NCBI GenBank assembly: GCA_014163555.1
Contig: JACJGO010000011.1
Coordinates: forward strand, 1-64,000
Length of the DNA stretch: 64,000 nucleotides
Source: Flavisolibacter longurius
GTDB lineage: Bacteria; Bacteroidota; Bacteroidia; Chitinophagales; Chitinophagaceae
Direction: 5' to 3'
Shown here: positions 19,577 to 28,597 of the stretch, one piece after another
Position numbering within the stretch: the first letter of the stretch is position 1
Layout: each line of letters starts with the position of its first letter
Program-made: the position numbers and the translations under genes
Notes under the pieces: generated by a model
Databases searched by the model: none
Seen by the model: the letters and a program-made list of their open reading frames with translations, nothing else
What the model was told of the DNA's origin: nothing

Positions 19577-20167
19577 TTATTTTTTCTTGGCAGGAGCAGC
19601 AGCAGCAGCTTCTTCCTGACGCAGCGCACGGGTGGTTACTACTGATACGATGGGAATACGAGGCGAGTTTACAATCTCGTAGTTCTCGTCTTTCACATCT
19701 TCCACACGCAGGTTCTCACCAATTTCAAGCGCTTCCACATTCACCTCGATCTGCTCACGCAAATGCTTGGGATACGTTTTCACCTTCAACGCTTTCATCT
19801 TCGGAACCAGACGGCCACCGGCACGAACGCCAGAAGCTACACCGGTGAATTTCAGCGGAATTTGAGCGATCACTTTTTTGTCTTCAACCAGTTCCAGCAG
19901 GTCAACGTGAATCAGTTGATCGGACACTTTATCAAACTGCAGGTCTTTCAAAATGCAGCGATAGGTTTTGCCGTCAACGGTTACTTCTGCCAGTTGGAAG
20001 TTTGGTGTATACACAAGACCTTTGAAAGCCTTGGCCGGAGCAGAAAAATTAATTTCCTGTGCACCCCCGTAAATTACACCAGGCACCAGTTCCTGAGAGC
20101 GAAGCTGGCGGGTGGCTGACTTGCCATGTTCGGTCCTCAGTTGTCCTTCGATTGTAATTGTCTTCAT
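19577..20167 (-). CDS. rplY: 50S ribosomal protein L25, long (CTC/TL5) form
   Basis: A 196-residue protein that binds 5S rRNA in the large subunit. The N-terminal L25 domain (about residues 1-92) contains GKSATRQLRSQELVPGVIYG, and the C-terminal TL5-type beta domain (about 100-180) is present, so this is the long general-stress form rather than the roughly 94-residue enterobacterial one. The C-terminus is a low-complexity Ala/Lys tail (EEAAAAAPAKKK). It follows prs with a 101-base gap filled by a repeat array, and precedes pth. The three-gene order is a familiar one. Confidence 0.95.
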   Translation of the reverse strand: MKTITIEGQLRTEHGKSATRQLRSQELVPGVIYGGAQEINFSAPAKAFKGLVYTPNFQLAEVTVDGKTYRCILKDLQFDKVSDQLIHVDLLELVEDKKVIAQIPLKFTGVASGVRAGGRLVPKMKALKVKTYPKHLREQIEVNVEALEIGENLRVEDVKDENYEIVNSPRIPIVSVVTTRALRQEEAAAAAPAKKK

Positions 20168-20196
20168 TTTATGAGTGTTTGTTAATAAACGTCCAC

Positions 20197-20267
20197 GTGT
20201 TCACGTGTTCACGTGTTCACGAGTTAGTTCACCAACTTGTGAACTCGTGAACAAGTAAACTTGTAAA
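20197..20267. repeat. octamer repeat hairpin between prs and rplY
   Basis: Three exact copies of GTGTTCAC occupy 20197-20220. After a short junction, an inverted arm of four octamers (CTTGTGAA, CTCGTGAA, CAAGTAAA, CTTGTAAA) fills 20236-20267. GTTCACGAGTT at 20215-20225 pairs perfectly with AACTCGTGAAC at 20242-20252, so the region can fold into a large hairpin in RNA. Confidence 0.8.
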
Positions 20268-20268
20268 C

Positions 20269-21222
20269 TTATTTATCCCTCCGCTGCGAGTGAAAAAAGA
20301 GGTTATTAATGCTCTTGTTTTCGTACGCATGGCGAATGGCCACAGCAAAAAGATCGGCCGTGGTAATGCAATGAATTTTGGACAGTTCCTGTTTCAGCGG
20401 AATCGTATCGCAAACCACCAGTTCTTCCAGCACACTTTCCTCAATGTTTTGGTAAGCGTTACCACTGAGCACCGGGTGGGTGATCATTGCCCTTACACTA
20501 CGGGCACCTTTTTCCTTTAAAAGAGCGGCCGCTTTTTTCAGCGTCCCTGCCGTGTCGCAGATATCATCGATAATAACGATATCGCGGTCGGTTACGTCAC
20601 CAATTACCACCATGCTGGAAATTTCATTGGCCCGCTTGCGGTGCTTGTCGCAAATCACCATTTCGGCTTCGAAATAAGAGGCGATTTCACGAATCCGGTT
20701 GGTGGCGCCTACGTCAGGGGCCGCAAAAGTAAGGTTTTCGAGGCGTAAGTTTGTTATATAAGGTATAAAAACGGCCGAAGAGTCGAGGTGATCCACCGGG
20801 ATATCGAAATAAGCCTGGATCTGTGGGGCGTGGAGATCCATGGTAATGATCCGGTCGGCTCCAGCTGCGGTCAGCATATTGGCAATGAGCTTCGATCCAA
20901 TGGCTACCCGGGGCCGGTCTTTCCGGTCCTGTCGGGCATAGCCATAATAAGGCATCACCACGATGATTCTTCCTGCCGAGGCCCGGCGGGCTGCGTCGAT
21001 CATCAGCAGCAGCTCCATTAAATTGTCGGAAGGAGCATAGGTGCTTTGCACCAGGAAAACAAAATCGCCGCGGATGCTTTCTAAAAAAATGGGCTGAATT
21101 TCGCCGTCGCTGAACTTTTGGATATTGATCTTACCCAACTGGCAGCCGTAGCTTTTACAGATTTGCTCTGCCAGGTTTTGCGAGCCGGTGCCCGCAAAAA
21201 TTTTGGCGTTCGGAGTTATCAT
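20269..21222 (-). CDS. prs: ribose-phosphate pyrophosphokinase
   Basis: A 317-residue PRPP synthetase of usual length. It makes phosphoribosyl pyrophosphate from ribose 5-phosphate and ATP for nucleotide, His and Trp synthesis. Visible motifs: SDGEIQPIFLESIRG near the N-terminus, RQDRKDRPRVAI for ATP binding, the metal-binding DLHAPQIQAYFDIPVDHL, and the PRPP loop DIVIIDDICDTAGTL. The start ATG at 21222 gives MITPNAKIFAGTGSQNLA, as in homologues. It probably leads the prs-rplY transcript. Confidence 0.96.
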   Translation of the reverse strand: MITPNAKIFAGTGSQNLAEQICKSYGCQLGKINIQKFSDGEIQPIFLESIRGDFVFLVQSTYAPSDNLMELLLMIDAARRASAGRIIVVMPYYGYARQDRKDRPRVAIGSKLIANMLTAAGADRIITMDLHAPQIQAYFDIPVDHLDSSAVFIPYITNLRLENLTFAAPDVGATNRIREIASYFEAEMVICDKHRKRANEISSMVVIGDVTDRDIVIIDDICDTAGTLKKAAALLKEKGARSVRAMITHPVLSGNAYQNIEESVLEELVVCDTIPLKQELSKIHCITTADLFAVAIRHAYENKSINNLFFHSQRRDK

Positions 21223-21285
21223 AACTGAAAATGTGCGGCGAAGATAGGCAGAAGCCTAGCAAAGATTTTCAGCACGTTGAGAAAA

Positions 21286-21471
21286 TTACTTCAGCGCAGT
21301 CATGCTTTCTATTTTCGGCTCATCCCCATCGGCCAGCGTTTCGGCACCGTGCATACTGTTGTAGATAGTGGTGCACACAAAAAAGGCCAGTACAACGGAA
21401 ATAATGTAAACCATCACCATGAAAAGGAAAGGATGCAGGGCACCAAAAGAAGCGTAAAATTTGCGGTTCAT
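21286..21471 (-). CDS. small single-span membrane protein, unknown function
   Basis: A 61-residue frame with a basic N-terminus (MNRKFYASFG), one strong hydrophobic segment at about residues 14-36 and an acidic C-terminal tail. It fits a small inner-membrane protein with its N-terminus in the cytoplasm. It is divergent from radC and lies 64 bases upstream of prs on the same strand, so it may head that transcript. Not recognised as a named family. Composition and position suggest a real gene. Confidence 0.55.
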   Translation of the reverse strand: MNRKFYASFGALHPFLFMVMVYIISVVLAFFVCTTIYNSMHGAETLADGDEPKIESMTALK

Positions 21472-21500
21472 AAGACTCGGTTTAGGTATTCAAAGGATTG

Positions 21501-21531
21501 TTGACAAAGCCAAAAATAAACACTAAACTTG
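21501..21531 (+). promoter_or_regulatory. radC promoter
   Basis: TTG at 21501-21503, a 20-base spacer and TAAACTTG at 21524-21531 match the Bacteroidota -33/-7 pattern with one mismatch in the -7 box. The box ends four bases before the radC ATG, which predicts a leaderless mRNA. Confidence 0.6.
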
Positions 21532-21535
21532 GGTG

Positions 21536-22228
21536 ATGCAAGGCCAGAACTACTCAATTAAACAGTGGGCAAAAGACGATAGACCCCGCGAAAAACTACT
21601 TGAAAAAGGCGCTGCGGTTTTGAGCAATTCAGAACTGCTGGCCATTCTGATCCTGAACGGCAGCGGCGGAAAGAGCGCCGTGGAGCTGGCACAGGACGTT
21701 CTGCGCCTGGGCAAAGACAACCTGAATGAATTGGGCAAACTGTCCATAAAGGAACTGACGAAAATCAAAGGAATCGGCGAAGCCAAAGCCATCACCATAG
21801 CCGCTGCGCTGGAACTGGGCCGCCGCCGGTACGCTGCCGCCTCCCTGGAGAAGCCGGTGGTGAGCAGCAGCCTGGATGTAGCCACTTACCTGCAAACCAA
21901 ACTTCGCGATTACAAGCATGAGGTTTTTGCCGTTCTTTTTTTAAACCGGGCCAACAAGATCAATGACTTTCGCATCATCAGCGAAGGCGGAATCACCGGA
22001 ACCGTGGCCGATCCGCGGATTATTTTAAAAAGAGCCCTGGAAGAAGATGCTGTGAGCCTGATTCTTTGCCACAACCACCCTTCCGGCAGCCTGAAGCCCA
22101 GCCGGGCCGACGAAGAGCTAACGCTGAAAATAAAAGAAGCTTCGCGTTACTTCGACATTAAAGTGCTGGACCACATTATTGTCAGTGAGGACGGGTATTA
22201 CAGTTTTGCGGATGAAGGGATTTTGTGA
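21536..22228 (+). CDS. radC: RadC family protein (JAB/MPN domain)
   Basis: A 230-residue protein with an N-terminal helix-hairpin-helix (GIGEAKAITIAAALELGRR) and a C-terminal JAB1/MPN metalloprotease-like domain. The zinc motif HNHPSGSLKPSRAD is intact, with an upstream glutamate in the GGITGTV region. RadC was once linked to DNA repair, but its biochemical role is still unclear. A full-length chromosomal copy like this one is normal; truncated copies ride on mobile elements. The ATG at 21536 is chosen because a -7 box ends four bases before it; a GTG one codon upstream is possible. Confidence 0.93.
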   Translation: MQGQNYSIKQWAKDDRPREKLLEKGAAVLSNSELLAILILNGSGGKSAVELAQDVLRLGKDNLNELGKLSIKELTKIKGIGEAKAITIAAALELGRRRYAAASLEKPVVSSSLDVATYLQTKLRDYKHEVFAVLFLNRANKINDFRIISEGGITGTVADPRIILKRALEEDAVSLILCHNHPSGSLKPSRADEELTLKIKEASRYFDIKVLDHIIVSEDGYYSFADEGIL

Positions 22229-22335
22229 ACAGTAAAATTGTGAACCGATAAGTTCAGATGAACGTCAATTTCTATTTGGAAATCTTCATTCTGTTTTACT
22301 TCCCAGAGTCAGGAGTAATATATCCTCTTACAATT

Positions 22336-22644
22336 TTATGCCTGTGCAGTAGGTCCACCAAATGACAATGGAATTTGTACCTCTTCCAAATCTTTAATAG
22401 CACCATTGGCGGCTTCATAGCGTTGTACATTTTCTGCCAAGGCCTTCATAAAACGTTTGGCATGCTGGGGAGTGAAAATAATCCGGCTTTTGACTTTGCT
22501 TTTCGGTGTACCCGGCATGACATTGACGAAGTCGATAACAAATTCTGCGTGAGAGTGGGTGATAACAGCAAGGTTAGCGTAGGTACCTTCCGCTACTTCT
22601 TCTGTAATCTCTATGTTGATTTGATTTTGTTGTTGTTCCTGCAT
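22336..22644 (-). CDS. DUF3467 domain-containing protein
   Basis: A 102-residue cytoplasmic protein beginning MQEQQQNQINIEITEEVAEG. The central part carries the DUF3467 pattern: GTYANLAVITHSHAEFVIDF, MPGTPKSKVKSRIIFTPQHAKRF. The family is widespread in bacteria and has no known function. A start 25 codons upstream (MIFIRK) is open but would run into the terminator of the upstream operon, so the internal ATG at 22644 is preferred. It converges with radC. Confidence 0.85.
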   Translation of the reverse strand: MQEQQQNQINIEITEEVAEGTYANLAVITHSHAEFVIDFVNVMPGTPKSKVKSRIIFTPQHAKRFMKALAENVQRYEAANGAIKDLEEVQIPLSFGGPTAQA

Positions 22645-22670
22645 AATCAAAACTACTGAAACATACCAAT

Positions 22671-22700
22671 AAAAAAATAACCCTGCTATTATGCAGGGAT
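22671..22700 (-). terminator. terminator of the susC-susD-DUF1735 operon
   Basis: CCCTGC at 22681-22686 pairs with GCAGGG at 22693-22698 around TATTAT. On the minus strand the stem is followed by TTATTTTTTTATT, a good U-tract. It sits between the DUF1735 gene and the DUF3467 gene. Confidence 0.8.
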
Positions 22701-22725
22701 ATTTTCTAATAAAAATCATTTTTGA

Positions 22726-23694
22726 TTAACGTGGACCCGTGTATTGAAAAACCAAATCAAATGAAGTTCTTGGACCACTAGCTACGGTGTTCGGCTGATA
22801 CATGAAAAACTTTACCCGCAAAACGCCATTCTCCCATTTATTTACGCCACTTGGGTCTATTTCAGCACTACGTGTATTGGAAGTATTAGGTTGTCCGTAT
22901 GCATTAACAACTTTAACAACCCGATCATTTGCGTCAAATTCAAACTCGGGCAGGAAACCACCATAGGCTGATTCTGCACCAGCGTTCAAAATCGGGAAAA
23001 GAAACAAAAAGCTGCTGCTGGATGTACCCGCATTATACATTTGCACTTTCCGTTCGCCAATAGTTACCAAGTGCACAGTTGTCGGTGACTTTGCCGTGAT
23101 ACCTGAACTAGCAACATCTACAAGCGTACCTGTCATCCGGTAAACGCCATCGTACTTATTTTTCAAGCCAACCTCTGTAACAAGATTGTTTAACTCCGAA
23201 GAAATTTTTGCTCCTTCGGCCGACGCAATTTTAAAACCCAATGCATAAGAATCATTCGGATCCAATACAGTAGCATCAGGTACTGTGAAACGAATATTTT
23301 TTGCAAACTCACCAGGGGCGAATGTAACCGTAATATTGTTTCCGCTAATCGGTGTGCTTTGATCCAAGGTATAGCTTGCAGTAGGAAGCTGCACATAGCT
23401 TGTACTGTGTGCAGTATTGTAAGCTGTTAATACGGTGGGATCCAAATTCAGGACAACAGTCAAAGGCTTGTTCAGCTCAGACTCATTTGGAACATCCCTG
23501 CGCAGATCTACTGTAAATGCCTGCGAGGTATTGACAAGATCCAGTGCAACCAACTGGTAGTCGCTTTCGGCCAGTTTCACAATGGTTTGGCCTTCATCTG
23601 TTATAGAGTCAACGCCAGGTTTTTTACAGCTAAAGGCTGCTCCAAGCAGTGCAAAGAATAAAACGAATCGGATCGATAAATTTATACTCTTCAT
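22726..23694 (-). CDS. DUF1735 (BT_3987-like) surface lipoprotein of the Sus-type locus
   Basis: A 322-residue protein with a lipoprotein signal: MKSINLSIRF, a hydrophobic core and the lipobox AAFSC followed by KKPG, with Cys near residue 23. The next 150 residues match the DUF1735 pattern of Bacteroidota glycan- or ligand-binding lipoproteins: VDLRRDVPNESELNKPLTV, ILDPNDSY-like and YALGFKI. The C-terminal part folds around DGVYRMTGTLVD and ends in a beta-rich QYTGPR tail. It is the third gene after susC- and susD-like genes and should bind the same ligand at the cell surface. The ligand is unknown because no hydrolase is linked. Confidence 0.83.
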   Translation of the reverse strand: MKSINLSIRFVLFFALLGAAFSCKKPGVDSITDEGQTIVKLAESDYQLVALDLVNTSQAFTVDLRRDVPNESELNKPLTVVLNLDPTVLTAYNTAHSTSYVQLPTASYTLDQSTPISGNNITVTFAPGEFAKNIRFTVPDATVLDPNDSYALGFKIASAEGAKISSELNNLVTEVGLKNKYDGVYRMTGTLVDVASSGITAKSPTTVHLVTIGERKVQMYNAGTSSSSFLFLFPILNAGAESAYGGFLPEFEFDANDRVVKVVNAYGQPNTSNTRSAEIDPSGVNKWENGVLRVKFFMYQPNTVASGPRTSFDLVFQYTGPR

Positions 23695-23714
23695 ATAAGT
23701 ATTTTTTTGATAAT

Positions 23715-23735
23715 GGAGCAGCACTCTGCTGCTCC
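23715..23735. other. intercistronic hairpin between susD-like and DUF1735 genes
   Basis: GGAGCAGCA at 23715-23723 pairs perfectly with TGCTGCTCC at 23727-23735 around a 3-base loop. In the direction of the operon it is not followed by a T-run, so it is more likely an mRNA processing or stability element than a terminator. Confidence 0.6.
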
Positions 23736-23748
23736 GTTTTTAAATTAT

Positions 23749-25191
23749 TTATGGCTTGTCCCACCAAACTCTTGATGTTTCAACGTCACCACCTTGCAGT
23801 CTGGAAACCGCTTCATTAACACCAGCCTGGTTCAATGAATATTCATTGCTGCCATAGGTGTATCTTCTTGGTATCTGCTTACTTGAGTTTAAGGCATTTA
23901 CCGTTGGCGTAAGTGTTGGCACACCTGTTCTTCTCCAATTTGCCCAGGCTTGAATACCATCAGGATACCAGGCAATATATTGCTGCAGATGGATCTTTTG
24001 AAGGTCAGTCGCCTCGCCTGTTAACGCCACTGAAGTTTGACTCATATACGTATTAATCGTGCCTGAAACACCCCACTGTGCCCACGACTGCTCAATACCA
24101 GCCCTGTAATTAGCTGCCACATCTGCAGTAATCCATTTTCTGAATGCTGCTTCAGCAATGGCCAATCGTACATCATCCGCACCAATAACGGTTAGTGGGG
24201 CATTTGTAGCACGCCAGGTAGAAGACAAGATCTGTGCGTAATTGGTAGGTCGAGCAATCGCTTGTTCCCTAGTCAAACCATACGGAAAACCATTTGTATT
24301 TGACCCGAAAGCTGTTTGACGTGGATCGCTTAGGGAAGCCATTAGGTCGGTCATAAACTTAGATTCTGCAAAATCCGTCCGTCCGTTATACAAAACCCAG
24401 AATGGATTTCTGAAAGCATTTACTGAACCGGTATAGTTGATTGTCAGATTGTCGGCGTTGGTAGCAATGTAACCATCGGTATCATTGTAAGCAGCAGCAA
24501 ATTCAGTAGCTGCCCATTCGCCGGGATTGGGATATACTTTGCTGGTACGCAGGGATATTAGCATGCGCAAAGAATTAGCCACTTTTTTCCAGCTGGTTGC
24601 AGAACCCGAATAAACAATGTCGCCCACTACAGTTGCCCCTGCGTCAAACTGGTCTGATGCTTCACGCAATTCCTTTACCAGGTCTTTATAGATAAGTTCC
24701 TGCGGATCATATTTCGGGCTAAGGTTCTCATTTCCCTGGAGTGCTTCAAAATAAGGCACATCGCCCCAACGGTCTGTAATTGTCCAGAATATGTAGGCTT
24801 TTAAAATCCGGGCAATGGCAATCTGGTTGTTATTTGAACCAAACTTGATAGCATTTCCTTTTGTTGCATCATCGGTATTTATGTTGATGATGTTTTGCAG
24901 GTCATATAAGGCTCCCGCATAAATACCATCAAAATCCAGGCGCGGCAAGGCATAGAGAGAAACCTCTGTGTATTGTGTCTCAGAAAACTGCTGGGCATAA
25001 AGTCCTCCGCGGGTTTGTGATGCGAAGCCACCCACCTGGGAAAGCACATTGGTCAACAAAGCGGCAGTTGAGGGAACTTCGGTTCTGTTGGGATCAACAT
25101 TTACATCCCCGAAATCCTTTATTTTATTACAACTCACCATCCACAGCGAAAGCGCTGCAGCACTCATCAAAATATATTTTCTCAATTTCAT
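23749..25191 (-). CDS. SusD/RagB-like nutrient-binding lipoprotein (SusD-like_2 type)
   Basis: A 480-residue surface lipoprotein. The signal sequence MKLRKYILMSAAALSLWMVSC places the lipidated Cys at residue 21. It begins the mature part with NKIKDFGDVNVDPN, the hallmark of the SusD/RagB superfamily 2 group whose members often follow TonB-linked SusC proteins. TPR-like helices follow, with the conserved ITDRWGDVPYFEAL region that packs against SusC. It lies 27 bases after the susC-like gene on the same strand. SusD caps the SusC barrel and delivers the ligand. This family is often peptide- or glycan-specific, and the sequence does not say which. Confidence 0.92.
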   Translation of the reverse strand: MKLRKYILMSAAALSLWMVSCNKIKDFGDVNVDPNRTEVPSTAALLTNVLSQVGGFASQTRGGLYAQQFSETQYTEVSLYALPRLDFDGIYAGALYDLQNIININTDDATKGNAIKFGSNNNQIAIARILKAYIFWTITDRWGDVPYFEALQGNENLSPKYDPQELIYKDLVKELREASDQFDAGATVVGDIVYSGSATSWKKVANSLRMLISLRTSKVYPNPGEWAATEFAAAYNDTDGYIATNADNLTINYTGSVNAFRNPFWVLYNGRTDFAESKFMTDLMASLSDPRQTAFGSNTNGFPYGLTREQAIARPTNYAQILSSTWRATNAPLTVIGADDVRLAIAEAAFRKWITADVAANYRAGIEQSWAQWGVSGTINTYMSQTSVALTGEATDLQKIHLQQYIAWYPDGIQAWANWRRTGVPTLTPTVNALNSSKQIPRRYTYGSNEYSLNQAGVNEAVSRLQGGDVETSRVWWDKP

Positions 25192-25218
25192 AATATAAAA
25201 ATTAACAGCATGAATGAA

Positions 25219-28200
25219 TTAGAAACCAATTCTGAGATTGAAACCAAATGAACGGGAACCCGGAAACTGTCCGTTTTCACCGTAAACGTTTGCGATCTCA
25301 GAAGGATCAAAATCCTTAGTGCTCGCATAAATCAACCAGGGGTTGCGGGCAACCAAAGAGATAGACGCATTTTGAATGACTTTACTCAGGTTGCCGATAC
25401 GTGTAACAGGGATTGAATAACCCAGGCTTACTTCACGCATTTTCAGGAAAGTCAGGTCATAAATAAATTCATCATATACGTTGTTGCTCACCATGCTATG
25501 GAAGTAATCCTGTGCATCGATGTATTTATCAACAACATTTTTGTTAGCATCAACACCGACTACATGAACACCACCACCGTCAGCAACGGCATCGCGGATT
25601 GGGTTTCCTTTGTCATTCAGCACAGCCGTTCTAGCCAACAGACCTGAATATGATCCCCACATATCTGACAAAGAGAAAAATTTACCACCCTTCTGAAAGT
25701 CAATGTTGACATTCAACGTGAAGTTCTTGTATGTAAATGAGTTCTGCACACCACCCGTATAATCAGGCAGTACACTTCCAAACTTTACATTCTCAGATTT
25801 CACATAATGTCCATCGGCATCCAATACTACCTGGCCATCGATATATGTTTTGCCACCACCGATCAGCATTCCCCATTGTTGGCCAGCCTGATGCACCACG
25901 AATGGCGTGGTAATACCGCTGAAACTTACACCACTTGATACGGTGATTTGATCAACCCCCGGGGCAAGCTCCACCACTTTGTTGTCAATGATCTTGGAGA
26001 AGGTGGAATTAATGTTCCAAGTAAAATCACGGCCTCTCAACGGTTGGGCAAAGAATTGCAGATCCACACCCTTTTGCGTGATCAAACCAGCGTTAAGTGT
26101 TTGGTTGGTAAACCCGCTGGCACCGTTGATCTGTACAGTAATTGGAGAATTTTTTGTTTGCTGATCGTAATACGTTGCACTAACACCCAGGCGGCTGTTT
26201 ACGAAGCGCAGGTCAAGACCCAGTTCTTTTGTTGTTCTTACGGCACCTCTCAAATTGGAGGAAACAATGGTGTTTGGTGTACCCATAACAAAATTGCCGT
26301 TCCACTGATCTGCACCAACGGCATATGTCAATGCCAAATTATAAGGGCCGGGTGCCTGTGGAACTTCACCCCATGCGGCTCTCAGTTTTCCATAGCTTAA
26401 CCAGGGAAGAGCGCTTCTTGTAAAATCACTAAACACAAAGCTTCCACCGAAAGACTTCACGAAGATGGCGTTATCATCTGCAGGCAGGGTGGAGTACCAG
26501 TCATTACGTAACGTAAATTCACCAAAAAGGAAGTTTTTATAGCCAATAGTACCTCTTGTAAATACAGCCCGGCGTCTTTCTTCTTCTCTCGTGTTTGCCT
26601 GTGTGATGGCGTCAACAGAGTTGTTCAAAGAAAAGAAGTCTGGAATATATAAACCATTACGTGTGGAGGCAGAAAGGTCACGTGATGATATTTTAACCAA
26701 TTCTGCACCGGCTAAAAGGTCGAGGCTGAAATCCTGAATTTTACGGTTGTAGTTACCAGTCAGCTCATAACGGGTATCATCAAAAATTGTTTGACGGGTG
26801 CCATAAGCAGCTCTTTCACCGGTTTGCGTGGCACTGGTTTCAATAATATAAAACTTCTTATTTTCTGTATTTGTATTTACATAATTCTTGCGTACTGCTG
26901 CTCTAAACCGAAGATTCTCATTTGCACGGAAGTTAAAGTTAACATCACCAAACAAACGGTTGCGATCAAAGAGGTTCTCAATATTATTAAAATAGCTGAA
27001 CGGATTGTACCAGTAGTTACCCTTATAAAAGTTTTCTGGCGCCCCGGGATTAAAGTTGTTTGGGTTTGCGTGGTTCCAGCTCGCCAGGTTGTTGCCCGGT
27101 GATCTTAAATCTGACAGCTCCCGCATAATATCCATATCCAGATTGCGGTGGAACCACTGGTTAAATGAACCCGTAGAACTATTGGAGTAGGCATCGTTGT
27201 TTTCCGCTTGTTGGCGCTGTGCTACATATGTGAAGTTCGCACCGATCGAGAATTTACTACTCAGATCCACACTTGCGTTTGTTGCCAGCGTGTTTCTGCG
27301 CAAATATGAATTTGGAATCAGGCCCTTAACATCCAGATTGGTGTAAGAAACCCTTGCATTGAAGTTTTCACCGGCTCTGGAAAAGTTGATGTTATTATTA
27401 TGCGTAATGCCAGTATTATAAAAATCACGGGCATTGTTTGGTTTCGGTGTTAAAGAAGCTGTTTGATAAGATCGGCTATGTCCGCCATACCATGCATACC
27501 AGGGAATATATTCCTGACCTGCCATGCGCGGTCCCCAACTGGCATCATCAGTGTAATCATGATAGAATTTGCCATTCAGCGCTTGCCATTCAGTTGGCAT
27601 ACCGGGTCTCCAGTTAAACTGCACAAGATCGCTAACACCTCCTCCGGCATAAGCATTCTGATAATTAGGCATGATATAGATGCGATCAAACTGGGAACCG
27701 GAATTAATTTCAATACCCACACCTCGTTGGTTTCTTCTTGCTTTTTTGGTATTGATTACAACCACCCCATTTGCAGCCTGCGGACCATAAATAGCCGCGC
27801 CACTAGGTCCATTCAATACAGTAAGATCTTCTACATCATCTGGGTTGATATCAACTGAGTTCACAACGGTACCATCAACCACATATAAAACGGTTTGACC
27901 AGAGATACCACCCTCGCCTCGCAGGCGGATGGTTGCATCACGACCTAAGGCAGCTACTGATTGGCTGCGCACCTGTACACCAGCAACTTTACCCGCTAAA
28001 GCGTTGTTGAGGTTAGGCTGACGAATTGTGGTTAATTGTTCAGAATTTACTACCTGTGCGTTGGATACAGTGGACCGCTGTGTTCTCCTGGTGTTGTAAC
28101 CAGTAGAAACGACCACCTCCGATAAGGCCTGATTTGTTCGCTGCAACTGAACTGTATAGGAATTTTCTGCTCCTACTGTGACTTCCCGTTGTGCAAGACC

Positions 28201-28422
28201 TTGGCTGGATACAATCAACACATTTCCGGTGTTGGCCCTGATTGAAAAATTTCCGGAAGCATCCGCTGATGTTCCTTGGTTACTTCCACGGATAACCACA
28301 CTGGCGAATGGAACAGGGTTCCCATTTTCATCGGTAATTCTACCGGTAATTGTTCTGCTTTGCGCAATTGCTGTTACGTTTAAAAGTAATAGCAATGCTA
28401 GCAAGAATTGCATTCTTCTCAT
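25219..28422 (-). CDS. SusC/RagA-type TonB-linked outer-membrane transporter
   Basis: A 1067-residue protein from the ATG at 28422 (MRRMQFLLALLLLLN, signal peptide ending near AQS). Domains in order: carboxypeptidase-regulatory-like (about 22-100, RTITGRITDENGNPVPF), TonB plug (about 110-235, with IRLRGEGGISG, TVLYVVDGTVV and AIYGPQAANGVVVINTK), and the barrel, ending in FGFNLRIGF with the terminal Phe expected for outer-membrane insertion. It imports ligands handed over by the SusD-like lipoprotein downstream. There is no adjacent sigma/anti-sigma pair, and the N-terminus has no obvious signalling extension, so control is by other means. An upstream in-frame extension of 20 codons is unlikely to be translated because it precedes the signal peptide. 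Confidence 0.93.
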   Translation of the reverse strand: MRRMQFLLALLLLLNVTAIAQSRTITGRITDENGNPVPFASVVIRGSNQGTSADASGNFSIRANTGNVLIVSSQGLAQREVTVGAENSYTVQLQRTNQALSEVVVSTGYNTRRTQRSTVSNAQVVNSEQLTTIRQPNLNNALAGKVAGVQVRSQSVAALGRDATIRLRGEGGISGQTVLYVVDGTVVNSVDINPDDVEDLTVLNGPSGAAIYGPQAANGVVVINTKKARRNQRGVGIEINSGSQFDRIYIMPNYQNAYAGGGVSDLVQFNWRPGMPTEWQALNGKFYHDYTDDASWGPRMAGQEYIPWYAWYGGHSRSYQTASLTPKPNNARDFYNTGITHNNNINFSRAGENFNARVSYTNLDVKGLIPNSYLRRNTLATNASVDLSSKFSIGANFTYVAQRQQAENNDAYSNSSTGSFNQWFHRNLDMDIMRELSDLRSPGNNLASWNHANPNNFNPGAPENFYKGNYWYNPFSYFNNIENLFDRNRLFGDVNFNFRANENLRFRAAVRKNYVNTNTENKKFYIIETSATQTGERAAYGTRQTIFDDTRYELTGNYNRKIQDFSLDLLAGAELVKISSRDLSASTRNGLYIPDFFSLNNSVDAITQANTREEERRRAVFTRGTIGYKNFLFGEFTLRNDWYSTLPADDNAIFVKSFGGSFVFSDFTRSALPWLSYGKLRAAWGEVPQAPGPYNLALTYAVGADQWNGNFVMGTPNTIVSSNLRGAVRTTKELGLDLRFVNSRLGVSATYYDQQTKNSPITVQINGASGFTNQTLNAGLITQKGVDLQFFAQPLRGRDFTWNINSTFSKIIDNKVVELAPGVDQITVSSGVSFSGITTPFVVHQAGQQWGMLIGGGKTYIDGQVVLDADGHYVKSENVKFGSVLPDYTGGVQNSFTYKNFTLNVNIDFQKGGKFFSLSDMWGSYSGLLARTAVLNDKGNPIRDAVADGGGVHVVGVDANKNVVDKYIDAQDYFHSMVSNNVYDEFIYDLTFLKMREVSLGYSIPVTRIGNLSKVIQNASISLVARNPWLIYASTKDFDPSEIANVYGENGQFPGSRSFGFNLRIGF

Positions 28423-28516
28423 GTGTACTGTTTGTTTTAGAGTTAAGTTTCCAGAACGAAAGGCTGAGAGCCTACTGAACACACTAAGAGACAGCGTCCG
28501 CCGTCTTTGTGCTGCG

Positions 28517-28546
28517 CCAAGTTATGTTTTTTTTAACACCGCCAAA
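28517..28546 (-). promoter_or_regulatory. candidate promoter of the Sus-type operon
   Basis: On the minus strand, TTTG (28543-28546) is followed after 18 bases by TAACTTGG (28517-28524), near the TTTG-N19-TANNTTTG consensus. The leader to the susC-like ATG would be about 90 bases. Confidence 0.45.
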
Positions 28547-28597
28547 AAAAATTCACAATTTTTACGGTCGGTTTTGAGAATTGATGAGTGGAAATAA

